From an uncultured Clostridia bacterium (GTDB taxonomy: Bacteria > Bacillota > Clostridia > Christensenellales > Maliibacteriaceae): 9,944 nucleotides of DNA. The stretch is from NCBI GenBank assembly GCA_934613185.1, contig CAKTSO010000065.1, positions 1 to 9,944 on the forward strand. The letters run 5' to 3'. This document shows, piece after piece, positions 1-6,741 of this stretch (position 1 is the first letter of the stretch; every line of letters starts with the position of its first letter). Made by a program: the position numbers and the translations under genes. The notes beneath the pieces are model-generated. The model had not been told where the DNA came from. It made no database searches and was given only the letters and a program-made list of their open reading frames with translations.

Positions 1-779
1 ATTTCTTCGATTTTGGAAAGAAGTTTCATCACGCCTTCGCGGCGTTCCGGCGCGAACCATTGCATTCCGTAGACACCCTGGCCGGGCTTGGCCTCTACGC
101 TGCGAGTGAACGTGCCGGTCAAAATGCCGCGCTCCAGAACGGAATACGCCTGGAAGGTGACGTCGTGTTCGCGGCAGAAGTCGATGTATTCGTCGATGCC
201 GCGGTCGAACAGGCTGAATTTCTCCTGCACGACGTCCACTTTGCCGTATTTCAAATACTCGGCAAGCTGTGCGGGCGTGGCGTTGGAAATGCCGATCGCG
301 CGGATCTTGCCTTCTTCCTTGAAGCGCAAAAGCGCGCCCATCGTCTCTTCGATGGGGACGGTGATCGGCTGGCGGTGTGTGAAATAGACGTCGAGATAGT
401 CGGTTTGAAGACGCGTGAGGCTTTCTTCCAGATCGAGACGCAGCGCTTTTGCCGACGTGTTCTGCCAAACGCTTTGGCCGTCGCGGTCGTAGCAGAATCG
501 TTCACCCGCGCCGTCGCGCCAGTTCATGCCGCCCTTGCTGGAGAGGACAAATTCATGACGGCGGCCCTTTAACGCCTGCCCCAGCAGCGTCTCGCTGCGG
601 CCGGTGCCGTAGACCTTTGCCGTATCGATGAAATTGATCCCCGACTCAGGCAGCGCGTCGACGATGGCCGCGGCGGCGTTTTCTCCGCAGTCCCAAGCCG
701 TGCCGCCGCCGATTTGCCACGCGCCGAAGGCGACGCGAGACACTTCGATGCCGCTCGTGCCGAGCTGTTGTGTCTTCAT
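1..779 (-). CDS. Aldo/keto reductase, IolS-like (3' end cut by window edge)
   Basis: NAD(P)H-dependent oxidoreductase with a TIM-barrel fold. The first 259 residues are visible and the C-terminus lies beyond the left edge. I read the protein from the minus strand: it opens MKTQQLGTSGIEVSRVAFG, typical of the family. The catalytic tetrad can be placed at Asp52 (FIDTA), Tyr57 (KVYGTGRSE), Lys82 (SSKGG) and His135 (YFTHRQ). The ISN motif near 165 and the SLFDRG stretch suggest the AKR11/IolS-like branch. The usual H-(W/F)-P-D is HRQP here, so the substrate pocket may differ. The ATG at 777-779 is supported by AAGGAGG six bases upstream. The gene follows the hisF terminator, and I see no convincing promoter in the short gap, so it may depend on read-through or on a promoter I cannot recognise. 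The substrate cannot be assigned; the family call is firm. Confidence 0.9.
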   Translation of the reverse strand, partial: MKTQQLGTSGIEVSRVAFGAWQIGGGTAWDCGENAAAAIVDALPESGINFIDTAKVYGTGRSETLLGQALKGRRHEFVLSSKGGMNWRDGAGERFCYDRDGQSVWQNTSAKALRLDLEESLTRLQTDYLDVYFTHRQPITVPIEETMGALLRFKEEGKIRAIGISNATPAQLAEYLKYGKVDVVQEKFSLFDRGIDEYIDFCREHDVTFQAYSVLERGILTGTFTRSVEAKPGQGVYGMQWFAPERREGVMKLLSKIEE

Positions 780-813
780 AACGATCCTCCTTACTTGAGA
801 TTGGCTTTCATCC

Positions 814-845
814 AAAAAGCGCGCTCCGAAAAAAACGGAACGCGC
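814..845 (-). terminator. Intrinsic terminator of the hisH-hisF-like unit
   Basis: Read on the minus strand, GCGCGTTCCG (836-845) pairs with CGGAGCGCGC (819-828) over 10 bp. The one imperfect position is a G-U wobble on this strand and would be A-C on the other, which fixes the orientation. The loop is seven U, and five U (814-818) follow the stem. It begins 10 bp past the hisF-like stop codon. Confidence 0.88.
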
Positions 846-854
846 CGATTCGCT

Positions 855-1643
855 TTATTTGGTGACGATCGTCGTCAGGCGCACGGGGAGCTTGAAGGCG
901 ATAAGCTGCTGTTTGATCATCGGAATATCCAGCTCGCGGCTGTGCAGTGCGTCCGCCGTGACTGCGCTCTCGGCGACGCCGGGCGCCAAAATGGCGGAGA
1001 AGTCCAGATCCTTGCCCTCGCCGCCCTCGGCGATGACGGGAATCTTAAGCGCCTGCCCGAGAAGGCCGGTGGCGTAGATGTCGTATCCGCCGCCGATGCG
1101 CGCGGAATGCCGGCTGTAGAGCAGCACTTCGCCCGCGCCGAGCTCCTGCACGCGCCGCGCCCAGTCGAGAAGATCGATATCCGTCAGTTTTTCCGGCGCG
1201 GCAGGGATGTCCGTCGGCCCGCCGGTCAGCACGCGATAGCCCCAGTTCGTGCGGTCGGTGTCGATGCGCACGCAGATGCGCGGGGAAGAGAACGCGCGGC
1301 ACGCGGCGCTGATAAAGCTCGGCTGCCGCGCGGCGATCGAGCCGATGACGACCTTGTCCGCGCCGCTGTCCAGGAGATCGGCGATCTGTTCCTGGGCGAG
1401 AATCGATCCGCCGACCATGATCGGCAAATTGACGGCCTCGGCCACGAGACGCACCGTCTGGCACGTCATGCGGTGGCTTTCGGGCGAGGGGAACGCGTCG
1501 AAAAGATAGATCTCGTCCGCGCCCTGCTGCATGTAATACACGCACGCCTCGACCGCGTCGCGCGGGTCGCTTAAGCGATCCAGAACGGAGGCGCACTTGC
1601 CGTGGTCAAGATCGATGCGGGGAATGATTTTCTTTGCAAGCAT
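855..1643 (-). CDS. HisF-like (beta/alpha)8-barrel protein, divergent cyclase subunit
   Basis: 262-residue relative of HisF, the barrel subunit of imidazole glycerol phosphate synthase, which normally condenses PRFAR with ammonia. It starts MLAKKIIPRIDLDHG. Aspartates equivalent to T. maritima HisF Asp11 and Asp130 are kept (Asp11; Asp128 in RIDTD). So are the ammonia-gate equivalents Lys5, Glu44, Lys97 and Glu172, where HisF has Arg5, Glu46, Lys99 and Glu167. Several substrate motifs have changed: loop 1 lacks the lysine of the VVKG stretch, SINTAAV reads VIGSIAA, the DRDGT motif is replaced by RHSARIG, and the terminal ASVFH reads ADALH. The gene starts 6 bp after the hisH-like stop; its AAAGGGG ribosome site overlaps the end of that gene, suggesting translational coupling. 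I infer a HisH/HisF-type complex with altered chemistry. Family membership is sure; an IGPS role is doubtful because no other his gene is near. Confidence 0.85.
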   Translation of the reverse strand: MLAKKIIPRIDLDHGKCASVLDRLSDPRDAVEACVYYMQQGADEIYLFDAFPSPESHRMTCQTVRLVAEAVNLPIMVGGSILAQEQIADLLDSGADKVVIGSIAARQPSFISAACRAFSSPRICVRIDTDRTNWGYRVLTGGPTDIPAAPEKLTDIDLLDWARRVQELGAGEVLLYSRHSARIGGGYDIYATGLLGQALKIPVIAEGGEGKDLDFSAILAPGVAESAVTADALHSRELDIPMIKQQLIAFKLPVRLTTIVTK

Positions 1644-1649
1644 GATCGA

Positions 1650-2270
1650 TCACCCCTTTGCGCTTGGAATTTCCATAAAGTTGGAAAGAAGACGGATGCC
1701 GTCTTCGCCGCTTTTTTCGGGGCAGAACTGCACGCCGAAGACGTTGTCGCGGTGTGCGACGCTGCAAAAATCCATCCCGAATTCCGTAATGCCTGCCACG
1801 TGCGCGCCCGTGACGTCGAGCGCCCAGTAGTCGTGGAGGAAATAGAAGCTGTGCATGTCAAGCCCCTTCAAAAGAGGGCAGCCGTTGACGCTCTGCACCG
1901 TATTCCAGCCGAAATGCGGAAAACGCGTGCCGCCGCTGACGCGCACGAGACGATCCGCGAACACGGCAAGACCCGTGTGTCGGCCGCCCTGTTCACTGCC
2001 GGAAAAAAGAAGCTGCATCCCGAGGTTGACGCCTAAAATCGGCGTGCCGGCGGTGATGGCGCGCACGATGGCGTCGGACAGGCCGTCGCGGTTCAATCGC
2101 GCGATGGCGTCGGGGAAAAGACCGTCCCCGTAGAGGATGATCCGTTTGGCCGCGATGATGTCCGCGGGAGACGTTATCTGTTGAACCTTACAGCCGATGC
2201 GCTTGAGCGAGCCGAGCATGGCAAGCCGGTTTGTCGGGCCGCAGGCGATGATGGATACGGATTTAGACAA
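1650..2270 (-). CDS. HisH-like class I glutamine amidotransferase domain with lost catalytic residues (pseudo-glutaminase)
   Basis: 206-residue homologue of HisH, the glutaminase subunit that feeds ammonia to HisF. The fold signature is clear: GVNLGMQLLF for the nucleophile elbow, PHFGWN, YFLHDYW and FGVQFCPEKS. Numbering from the TTG start, the elbow cysteine is Asn82 and the triad histidine is Cys183; only Glu185 remains. The oxyanion PGVG is YGDG (47-50), and the N-terminal DYGMGNL reads ACGPTNR. Glutamine hydrolysis is therefore very unlikely. Interface motifs such as PEKS are kept, so it probably still docks on the HisF-like partner. A longer reading from GTG at 2277-2279 (209 aa) is open, but that codon sits one base from the AAGGAG ribosome site. 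The TTG at 2268-2270 has a 10-base spacer, so I prefer it. The reading frame is intact, which argues for a maintained protein and against decay. Confidence 0.85.
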   Translation of the reverse strand: MSKSVSIIACGPTNRLAMLGSLKRIGCKVQQITSPADIIAAKRIILYGDGLFPDAIARLNRDGLSDAIVRAITAGTPILGVNLGMQLLFSGSEQGGRHTGLAVFADRLVRVSGGTRFPHFGWNTVQSVNGCPLLKGLDMHSFYFLHDYWALDVTGAHVAGITEFGMDFCSVAHRDNVFGVQFCPEKSGEDGIRLLSNFMEIPSAKG

Positions 2271-2280
2271 GGCGTTCACA

Positions 2281-2286
2281 CTCCTT
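2281..2286 (-). promoter_or_regulatory. Ribosome binding site that decides the hisH-like start
   Basis: AAGGAG on the minus strand. It lies only one base from the GTG at 2277-2279 but ten bases from the in-frame TTG at 2268-2270, which favours the TTG start and a protein shorter by three residues. Confidence 0.55.
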
Positions 2287-2349
2287 ATTCGTCATTGCGA
2301 CAAAGATTTCATCGGGAAAACGATTCGCGCCGATAAAAATCTAATTTCT

Positions 2350-2378
2350 ATTATAGCATTGAACCGCGGCGGAAAAAA
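2350..2378 (-). promoter_or_regulatory. Proximal promoter candidate for the hisH-hisF-like unit
   Basis: On the minus strand TGCTATAAT (2350-2358) is a perfect extended -10 (TGnTATAAT). Seventeen bases upstream is only TTTTTT (2373-2378), so the extended -10 would carry recognition. It predicts a 5' leader of about 70 nt before the hisH-like start. Confidence 0.6.
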
Positions 2379-2431
2379 GCGCAAAAAGAGAAATTCCGTG
2401 CTGTTTCCGGATAAGAAAACAACCGTCAAAG

Positions 2432-2527
2432 AATACGGCATGATGCACGAGGCTTTTTAAAACCTCACATGTATTTTATAACACAAAAATGTGGTTTTGC
2501 GGTTTCCCGTCCTCAAAATGCCGTATT
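2432..2527. repeat. Nested inverted repeats centred on the distal -10
   Basis: Outer arms are AATACGGCAT (2432-2441) and ATGCCGTATT (2518-2527), a perfect 10-bp dyad. Inner arms are AAAACCTCACAT (2459-2470) and ATGTGGTTTT (2489-2498), 10 pairs with a two-base bulge. GAGG/CCTC (2449-2452/2511-2514) lies between them. All are centred at about 2478-2482, on the TATAAA of the distal promoter candidate. It could be an operator region or a folded RNA. Confidence 0.5.
2475..2503 (-). promoter_or_regulatory. Distal promoter candidate upstream of the hisH-like gene
   Basis: Minus-strand TGTTATAAA (2475-2483) is a good extended -10. ACCGCA (2498-2503) lies exactly 17 bp upstream. The glgB promoter has the same ACCGCAA, the same spacing and the same T-rich spacer end (ATTTTTnTGTTATAA). 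It would give a leader of about 200 nt. The -35 is far from TTGACA, so the call rests on the -10 and on the resemblance to the glgB promoter. Confidence 0.4.
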
Positions 2528-2574
2528 TTTGATGTCTGCATCTCTGAGATAGAGATTTTGCTTTTGGCTAAGGG

Positions 2575-2608
2575 AAAAGCGAAGACGACACAGGGAAGCC
2601 GCCTTCGC
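2575..2608 (-). terminator. Weak second terminator-like hairpin downstream of glgA
   Basis: On the minus strand GCGAAGGCG (2600-2608) pairs with CGTCTTCGC (2579-2587), 9 bp with one G-U, a 12-base loop and then TTTT (2575-2578). The wobble would be an A-C mismatch on the plus strand, so the minus strand is favoured. It sits about 100 bp past the main glgA terminator and could back it up or end a short RNA. Confidence 0.35.
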
Positions 2609-2622
2609 ATTTTCACAACGTC

Positions 2623-2661
2623 AAAACGGAAAACCAAAACGGAAAACCAAATCGGAAAAGA
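2623..2661. repeat. Three tandem 13-bp repeats
   Basis: AAAACGGAAAACC occurs twice without a gap (2623-2635, 2636-2648), followed by a degenerate third copy AAATCGGAAAAGA (2649-2661). It is non-coding, between the two glgA-side hairpins. Function unknown: iterated protein site or replication slippage. Confidence 0.6.
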
Positions 2662-2715
2662 TCAGTATAAGACCGATTGTTTTCTCATTTGGAGGCAGCT
2701 TAAGCGGTGCAAACG

Positions 2716-2756
2716 AAAAAGCGGCCGCAGGATCGTTCTAAGACCCTGCGGCCGCT
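2716..2756 (-). terminator. Intrinsic terminator of the glgC-glgD-glgA unit
   Basis: A perfect 12-bp stem, AGCGGCCGCAGG (2720-2731) with CCTGCGGCCGCT (2745-2756), has a 13-base loop. On the minus strand it is followed by a U-run (2716-2720) and CGTTT. It starts 15 bp after the glgA stop codon. Confidence 0.92.
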
Positions 2757-2770
2757 CGAAGACCGATTTT

Positions 2771-4363
2771 TCAGCGGTAGATGGAATCGTAAAGCTCGCT
2801 GTAGCGTTTTGCCGATGCGCGCCAGGAGAAGTCGCGCATCATGGCGTTGTGACGAAGCATGGCAAGATGCTCGGGGCGCTCGTGGAACACATGCAGCGCA
2901 TATTCGATGCAGTGCATCATTTCGTGCGCGTTATAGTTGTCGAACGCGAAGCCGTCGCCCGTGCCGGTGTATTCGTTGTACGGATCGACGGTGTCCGCCA
3001 GACCGCCCGTCTTGCGGACGATCGGCAGCGTGCCGTAGCGCATGCTCATCATCTGCGACAGGCCGCACGGCTCGAACAGCGACGGCATGAGGAAGAAGTC
3101 GCAGCCGGCATAGATGCGGTGGGACAGCGCGTGATTCAGCTCAATATGCGCGGCGATGCGTCCCGGATACGCAGACGAGGCCCAGCGGAAGAAGTCTTCG
3201 TAAGCGCGGTCGCCCGTCCCCAAAACGGCGAATTGCACGTCGTTGTGATCCATCAGCTCCGTCAGCACACAGCGCACGAGGTCCAGCCCCTTTTGCGACG
3301 TAAGCCGCGAGACCATGCCGATCAGCGGCACGTCGTCCCGTTCGCTGAGCCACATTTCGTGCTGCAAAGCGCGCTTGCATTCGGCCTTGCCGGAAAGATC
3401 GTCGGGCGAAAAATGCGCGGGAATGAGGCCGTCGATCTGCGGGTTATACTCGTTCATGTCAAGCCCGTTGACCACGCCGTGCAGTTTGTCTGCGCGGCTT
3501 CGAAGAAGCCCGTCGAGGTGTTCGCCGAAAAACTCGGTCTGAATTTCGTGCGAGTACGTCGGACTGACGGTCGTGACGATATCGGAGAAGACGATGCCGC
3601 CTTTCATGAAGCTGATGTCGCCGTTGAATTCAAGGGCTTCGGGATTGTTATAGCGGTAATCCACGAACAGCATCCCCTCCACAAGCGGCCAGGAGAAGCG
3701 CCCCTGGAACTTCAGATTGTGGATCGTGTACGCGCAGCGGATGCGCGCGTAGGCGGGGTTGAAGGAATACTGCGTGCGAAGCAGGAAGGGGATCATGCCG
3801 CTTTGCCAGTCGTGGCAGTGCAGCACGTCGGGATAAAGATTGAGATGCCCGATCACTTCCAACACCGCGCGGCAGAAGAAGCTGTATCGTTCCGCCTCGA
3901 ACGGGCCGCCGTCGGTGTAGACGCCGGAGAAGCCGAAGTAAAATTCGTTGTCGACGAAGTAATACATGACGCCGTCGTATTCCAGACGGAACACGCCGCA
4001 GTACTGCGTCCGCCATCCGAGCTGGACGGTGAAGTTCGTCAGATACTCCATTTTTTCCACAAAATGATGCGGAATGTCTTTGTATTTGGGCAGGATCACC
4101 GCGACGCGGTTGCCCTGCGCTGCCTGCTCTTTGGGAAGGCTCGCCAACACGTCCGCAAGGCCGCCCGTCTTAATAAACGGCTGCGCCTCGCTCGCGGCGT
4201 GCAGAATGAAGAAGCGGCGCGGTTCGGCCTCTTCGACGAGTTCTTCTTCGGGAAGCGCTTCGGCCTCGGTCTCGGCGAGTTTGACTTCCCGATCCAGCAG
4301 CTCTTCCGCTGCGGCGTCAGGCGGCTGAGGGGCGTCGGACGCAATGATGTTCTTCTCGGACAT
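2771..4363 (-). CDS. glgA: Glycogen synthase (ADP-glucose dependent, GT5)
   Basis: Transfers glucose from ADP-glucose to the non-reducing end of alpha-1,4-glucan. 530 residues against about 480 for most GlgA. The N-terminal Rossmann domain opens FFILHAASEAQPFIKTGGLADV, with the ADP-glucose-binding KTGG at 65-68 (Lys15 in E. coli numbering). HCHDW (182-186) and YTIHNLKFQG (212-221) follow. The C-terminal domain has NGLD (299-302), SRLTSQKGLDL with Arg353 and Lys358, and PSLFEPCGLSQ with Glu431, then RKTGGLADTV. All key residues are present. Residues 1-50 are an extra, strongly acidic tail (16 Asp/Glu, 5 Lys/Arg) of unknown role. No Met before the core could serve as an alternative start, and AGGAG lies 10 bases before the ATG. 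The ATG shares one base with the glgD stop (TAATG), so the two are probably translationally coupled. Confidence 0.96.
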   Translation of the reverse strand: MSEKNIIASDAPQPPDAAAEELLDREVKLAETEAEALPEEELVEEAEPRRFFILHAASEAQPFIKTGGLADVLASLPKEQAAQGNRVAVILPKYKDIPHHFVEKMEYLTNFTVQLGWRTQYCGVFRLEYDGVMYYFVDNEFYFGFSGVYTDGGPFEAERYSFFCRAVLEVIGHLNLYPDVLHCHDWQSGMIPFLLRTQYSFNPAYARIRCAYTIHNLKFQGRFSWPLVEGMLFVDYRYNNPEALEFNGDISFMKGGIVFSDIVTTVSPTYSHEIQTEFFGEHLDGLLRSRADKLHGVVNGLDMNEYNPQIDGLIPAHFSPDDLSGKAECKRALQHEMWLSERDDVPLIGMVSRLTSQKGLDLVRCVLTELMDHNDVQFAVLGTGDRAYEDFFRWASSAYPGRIAAHIELNHALSHRIYAGCDFFLMPSLFEPCGLSQMMSMRYGTLPIVRKTGGLADTVDPYNEYTGTGDGFAFDNYNAHEMMHCIEYALHVFHERPEHLAMLRHNAMMRDFSWRASAKRYSELYDSIYR

Positions 4364-5490
4364 TAGATGACAGCTCCTTTCGCGATGACGACGGGGTAGG
4401 TCTCCTGGCCGATCAGGGTGCGGCCGCTTCGGATGATGACGTCCTTATCCAAAATGACGTTCTCCAAAACGCAGCCGTCCTGCACTTCGCAGTCCTGGAA
4501 GACGATGCTGTTGCGGATCGTCGCGCCGCGGCCGACTTTCACGCCGCGGAACAACACGCTGTTTTCGACGCTGCCGCCGATGACGCAGCCGTCGGCCAGC
4601 GCGCAGTTGACGGCGCTGCCGCCGCTGACGTAGCGCGTGGGAACTTCGTCGCGGACCTTGGTGAAGATCGGCGCCTGTTCGTCGAGAAACAGCTCGGCGC
4701 GGATCTTGTCGTCCAGAATGTCCATGCAGCTTTTGAAATAGTGCTGCGTGGAGTGCATCGGGGCGACGTAGCCGTTGTGACGATAGCCGTAAATGCGAAG
4801 TTTTTCGAGGTTCTTGAGCAAGATGCCCTGCACGAAGCGGGTCTCGCCCGTGGAAAGCGCCGCGTCGGCAAGATACATGATGAGCGTCTTGTCCACGATG
4901 AACGTGCCGGTCATCACGCGCGGCCCCTGCGGATTGATCGGGTTGAACGCCACGCCGCGAAGGCGGCCGCCGCGCGCCACGTCCAAAATGACGGGGTTGT
5001 TCATCTGCGCGACTTCGGCCTCGTCCGCATGCCAGTACATGAGCGTGATGTCCGCCTTTTTGGAAAGATGATATTCCAGCATCGGGCGGAAATCGGCCTT
5101 GTACAGAATCGTCGAATCGCAGAAGACGACGTATTTCTGCGAGCTTTTTTGAAGATAGGTGGAAATGCCGCGCAGCGCCTCAACGACGCCGTTATACACG
5201 CCGGGGTTGTCGCGCGTGACGAACGGGGGCAGGATGAACAGCCCGTCGCGCTTGCGGTTCAAGTCCCATTCGCGGCCGCCGGAGATGTGGTCCATGACGC
5301 TGTGGTAGTTCTTCTGCGTGATGACGCCCACGTTGCGGATGCCGGAATTGACGAGGTTGCTTAAGAAAAAGTCGATCAGACGGTAGCGCGCATAGATCGG
5401 CATCGCGGCGATACCGCGCGAATGCGTCAGCTCCTGCAGATAGTGATCGTTATCACCGGTATAAATGACGCCAAGTGCATCGCTCATCAT
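4363..5490 (-). CDS. glgD: GlgD, accessory subunit of glucose-1-phosphate adenylyltransferase
   Basis: 375-residue GlgC paralogue. In Bacillus-type bacteria GlgD pairs with GlgC and raises its activity while having little or none itself. The nucleotidyltransferase fold shows in ARYRLIDFFLSNLVNSGI (34-51), GGREWDLNRKRDGLFILPP (71-89) and a C-terminal left-handed beta-helix of hexapeptide-like repeats (about 285-370, e.g. GCVIGGSVENSVLFRGVKVG). The catalytic loop is degenerate: the AGGQGSRL motif of GlgC is replaced by TGDNDHYLQ (11-19), and SGDHIY by CDSTILY (124-130), which fits a regulatory subunit. It starts at ATG 5488-5490, inside an ATGA overlap with the glgC stop. AAGGAGG lies 10 bases upstream; the next codon is also ATG but less well spaced. 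Sandwiched between glgC and glgA, it surely belongs to the same operon. Confidence 0.95.
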   Translation of the reverse strand: MMSDALGVIYTGDNDHYLQELTHSRGIAAMPIYARYRLIDFFLSNLVNSGIRNVGVITQKNYHSVMDHISGGREWDLNRKRDGLFILPPFVTRDNPGVYNGVVEALRGISTYLQKSSQKYVVFCDSTILYKADFRPMLEYHLSKKADITLMYWHADEAEVAQMNNPVILDVARGGRLRGVAFNPINPQGPRVMTGTFIVDKTLIMYLADAALSTGETRFVQGILLKNLEKLRIYGYRHNGYVAPMHSTQHYFKSCMDILDDKIRAELFLDEQAPIFTKVRDEVPTRYVSGGSAVNCALADGCVIGGSVENSVLFRGVKVGRGATIRNSIVFQDCEVQDGCVLENVILDKDVIIRSGRTLIGQETYPVVIAKGAVI

Positions 5491-6728
5491 AACGCGGAAC
5501 CCTCCTTTTCATTTTTGTCGATTTTGGGATAGACGTCGTTGCCGACCATCTGGCCGGGTGCGACCGTTTCGCCGTCGGGAACGGCGCATTCGGAGCCGAC
5601 GACCGTCACGGGCGGGAGCTGTTCGGGCGTAAAGCCGCCGTAGTCCTCGCCGACGACGGCGTTTTTGCCGACGACGGTGTTCACGCCGATGATCGCACGG
5701 TAGACCTTCGCGCCGCGGTCGATCACCGCGCCGGGCATGATGACCGAGTCGATGACCTCCGCGTCGCGCCGCACGACGGCGTTGGTGGAGATGATGCTGT
5801 GGCGTACCAGGCCGTTGACGTGCGCGCCTTCGGTCAAAAGCGAATTTTCAACGTGCGCAAGGCGTCCGATGTGATGCGGCGGGGAGCCGACGTTTCTTGC
5901 ATAGACGCGGAAGCGCTTGTCGTACATGTCAAGCTTCGGCGGCTCGGCGATCAGGTCCATATTGCCTTCCCAGAGGCTGTCGATCGTGCCGACGTCCTTC
6001 CAGTAGCCGCGGAAGGGGTAGGCGAACATGCGCTTGCCGTCGGCAAGCATCGCGGGGATGATGTTCATGCCGAAGTCGTTGTTCGAATCGGGATTTTTTT
6101 CGTCCTCGGTCAGATAGCGGCGAAGCACGTCCCACGTGAAGACGTAGACGCCCATGGACGCCATGTTGCTCTTGGGCTGCTTGGGCTTTTCCTCGAATTC
6201 GTAGATCGAGCCGTTTTCGCTGGTGTTCATGATGCCGAAACGGCTTGCGTCCTCCCAGGGGACCTCGATGACGGCGATCGTCGCGTCGGCGTGATTCTGG
6301 CTGTGATAATTGATCATCGCCGAATAGTCCATCGTGTAGATATGGTCGCCTGACAGAACGAGTACGTATTCGGGGTTATACTGCTCGATGAACGCCAGGT
6401 TCTGATAGATGGCGTTTGCCGTGCCTTTATACCATTCGCCCGTCTTTCCCGTGACATAGGGCGGCAGAATGAACACGCCGCCTTCGTTGCGGTCAAGGTC
6501 CCAGGGCTGACCGCCGGCGATGTAGCTGTTCAATTCCAGCGGACGGTACTGCGTCAGCACGCCGACGGTGTCGATGTTGGAATTGATGCAGTTGGACAGC
6601 GTAAAGTCGATGATGCGGTATTTTCCGCCGAAGGGGACTGCGGGCTTGGCCATGTCGCGCGTCAGCACGCCGAGCCTGGAACCCTGCCCGCCGGCCAGCA
6701 GCATCGCAACGCAGCGTTTGGATTTCAT
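5487..6728 (-). CDS. glgC: Glucose-1-phosphate adenylyltransferase, catalytic subunit
   Basis: Makes ADP-glucose and PPi from ATP and glucose-1-phosphate, the committed step of bacterial glycogen synthesis. 413 residues from the preferred start. The N-terminal nucleotidyltransferase domain has LLAGGQGSRLGVLT (10-23), KPAVPFGGKYRIIDF (28-42), the catalytic SGDHIY with Asp128, FEEKP with Lys181 for glucose-1-phosphate, and GYWKDVGTIDS (241-251). The C-terminal beta-helix spans about 300-365. The frame is open to GTG at 6738-6740, adding MKRI, but that codon is one base from the GAGGAG site. The ATG at 6726-6728 is 13 bases away and gives the usual GlgC N-terminus, so I chose it; the spacing is long and this is not certain. 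The gene overlaps glgD by four bases. It is first in the glgCDA unit, separated from glgB by a terminator. Confidence 0.96.
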   Translation of the reverse strand: MKSKRCVAMLLAGGQGSRLGVLTRDMAKPAVPFGGKYRIIDFTLSNCINSNIDTVGVLTQYRPLELNSYIAGGQPWDLDRNEGGVFILPPYVTGKTGEWYKGTANAIYQNLAFIEQYNPEYVLVLSGDHIYTMDYSAMINYHSQNHADATIAVIEVPWEDASRFGIMNTSENGSIYEFEEKPKQPKSNMASMGVYVFTWDVLRRYLTEDEKNPDSNNDFGMNIIPAMLADGKRMFAYPFRGYWKDVGTIDSLWEGNMDLIAEPPKLDMYDKRFRVYARNVGSPPHHIGRLAHVENSLLTEGAHVNGLVRHSIISTNAVVRRDAEVIDSVIMPGAVIDRGAKVYRAIIGVNTVVGKNAVVGEDYGGFTPEQLPPVTVVGSECAVPDGETVAPGQMVGNDVYPKIDKNEKEGSAL

Positions 6729-6741
6729 AATGCGTTTCACA

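Noticed and set aside
2294..2441. 48-codon minus-strand frame upstream of the hisH-like gene
   Set aside because: No ribosome site, and it runs across the proximal TATAAT promoter.
2449..2466. GAGGCTTTTTAAAACCTC near-palindrome
   Set aside because: An imperfect dyad in AT-rich sequence, and its arms compete with the larger nested repeats already reported.
2540..2556. ATCTCT/AGAGAT hairpin followed by TTTT on the plus strand
   Set aside because: Only six mostly weak pairs, with no plus-strand gene to terminate; likely chance.
2489..4366. Plus-strand open frame of 625 codons opposite glgA
   Set aside because: It is the antisense shadow of a GC-rich glgA gene. It has no ribosome site, an arginine- and alanine-rich composition typical of such shadows, and it runs through the glgA terminator.
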